From: a virus
Strand: one strand, 5' to 3'
DNA: 23,604 nucleotides
IMG/VR virus record: IMGVR_UViG_3300001349_000096
Location: 1-23,604 of that record
Shown here: positions 23,129 through 23,604 of the stretch, one piece after another
Numbering within the stretch: the stretch's first letter is position 1
How the letters are laid out: each line of letters opens with the position of its first letter
Made by a program: the position numbers and the translations under genes
Notes under the pieces: model-generated
What the model saw: only the letters and a program-made list of their open reading frames with translations
Databases searched by the model: none
Told to the model about the DNA's origin: nothing

Positions 23129-23160
23129 TTTGGAATCTCAAGATTTCGTTCGTATATTTA
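23129..23160 (+). promoter_or_regulatory. Promoter-like repeat, copy 3 (nearly leaderless)
   Basis: A perfect TTTG (23129-23132) lies 20 bases before TATATTTA (23153-23160), and TTCGTTCGTATATTTA repeats copies 1 and 2. The ATG follows only four bases later at 23165, so transcription would begin about at the start codon, implying a leaderless or near-leaderless mRNA. Confidence 0.65.
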
Positions 23161-23164
23161 TGGT

Positions 23165-23389
23165 ATGAAAAAAGTTACAATCGACAGCGTTTACGCTCAA
23201 GCACGTGAAGTGCTTAAAGAAGGTCGTGTTGATGAAGCACGTGACCTAGCAGATTACGGAATCGTAATGGCAGCTGAAGCCCAAGAAGAGGGTTTGACAA
23301 TGGATGATGAACTCGAAGGAGTTCGAATCGGGTTGTGGCTTGAGCGATTTTGGTATTTTTTAGAAAACAATAACCTCTTATTAGCATGA
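23165..23389 (+). CDS. Unknown 74-residue protein behind promoter copy 3
   Basis: I do not recognise this acidic helical protein. It reads SVYAQAREVLKEGRVDEARD, with a tetratricopeptide-like spacing of small residues in the first 35 residues, then an acidic stretch and an aromatic end (LWLERFWYFLENNNLLLA). Base use is less AT-rich than the neighbours. It has its own strong promoter-like element, so it may be made in quantity at one stage of infection. Its stop overlaps the next ATG (ATGA). Confidence 0.75.
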   Translation: MKKVTIDSVYAQAREVLKEGRVDEARDLADYGIVMAAEAQEEGLTMDDELEGVRIGLWLERFWYFLENNNLLLA

Positions 23390-23562
23390 TTATTTCTGAA
23401 TACAGCTATCAAGTAATTGAAGCAATGATTAAGGACATCCAAATATCACTTAAGAATATTAACACCCTACACCGTGATAATATCCATCCTGATGTAGCCG
23501 ATCTGCTCAACCAAATTGACTTCTCAGTTGAAGAAATCGAAAGACGAATGTATGAAGGGTAA
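23386..23562 (+). CDS. Unknown 58-residue protein
   Basis: The frame starts in an ATGA overlap with the preceding gene and reads MIISEYSYQVIEAMIKDIQ, followed by ISLKNINTLHRDNIHPDVAD and a charged helix ending EEIERRMYEG. It is probably a small helical protein. No family recognised. Its end is followed at once by another possible start. Confidence 0.6.
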   Translation: MIISEYSYQVIEAMIKDIQISLKNINTLHRDNIHPDVADLLNQIDFSVEEIERRMYEG

Positions 23563-23604
23563 TAATGAAATTGATTTAGAAATAGCAAACGAACATAGTA
23601 ATCC
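23552..23604 (+). CDS. Possible start of a further gene, cut by the window edge
   Basis: An ATG at 23552, inside the end of the 58-residue gene, opens a frame (MKGNNEIDLEIANEHSN) that runs off the right edge. The overlap style fits this genome, but 17 codons are too few to be sure. Confidence 0.35.
   Translation, partial: MKGNNEIDLEIANEHSN

Overview
The window looks like a piece of a large, AT-rich, T4-like (myovirus-type) phage genome whose host is probably a Bacteroidota/flavobacterial bacterium. The phage call rests on T4-type replication genes (family B DNA polymerase, sliding clamp gp45, clamp loader gp44 and gp62), dozens of very small same-strand genes joined by ATGA or TAATG overlaps, a tRNA cluster, a LamG adhesin, and the lack of host housekeeping operons. 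The host guess is inference. It rests on three near-identical promoter-like elements that fit the Bacteroidota TTTG-N20-TAnnTTTG pattern, A-rich start regions without clear Shine-Dalgarno sequences, and tRNA genes with no encoded CCA. Every gene I can support is on the + strand.

Layout. 1-2125: a DNA polymerase split into two polypeptides with an 87-residue gene between the halves, followed by the sliding clamp. 2126-4892: a chaperone block with Hsp20, an unknown small gene, and a complete GroES-GroEL pair. 4902-8227: clamp loader subunits (gp44, gp62) mixed with small unknown genes, a MazG-like protein, a RecB/Cas4-type nuclease with iron-sulfur cysteines, and a ribbon-helix-helix-like protein. 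8235-17303: a sugar and surface-modification island with several glycosyltransferases, a shortened DegT-type aminotransferase, a sulfotransferase, two left-handed beta-helix acyltransferases, a SAM methyltransferase and a 30-codon gene remnant. 17317-20530: very small genes, including three apparent paralogs with a UVR-like helical hairpin, a HTH/HNH-like protein and a SWIM-finger protein. 20538-20954: four good tRNAs (Leu-TAA, Arg-TCT, Met-CAT, Lys-TTT) and one aberrant tRNA-like element. 20970-23604: a small lipoprotein, a LamG-domain virion protein, another glycosyltransferase-like protein and small promoter-led genes.

How it fits together. Polymerase halves, clamp and clamp loader would form the replisome. 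The Hsp20 and GroES-GroEL set would support folding of phage proteins. The glycan island could decorate virion proteins or alter the host envelope. The tRNAs match codons common in this AT-rich genome (TTA, AGA, ATG, AAA). The most noteworthy points are the polymerase split between motifs B and C by an embedded gene, the phage-encoded full chaperonin, the repeated 46-base promoter-like element, the aberrant tRNA, and strong hairpins inside two coding regions.
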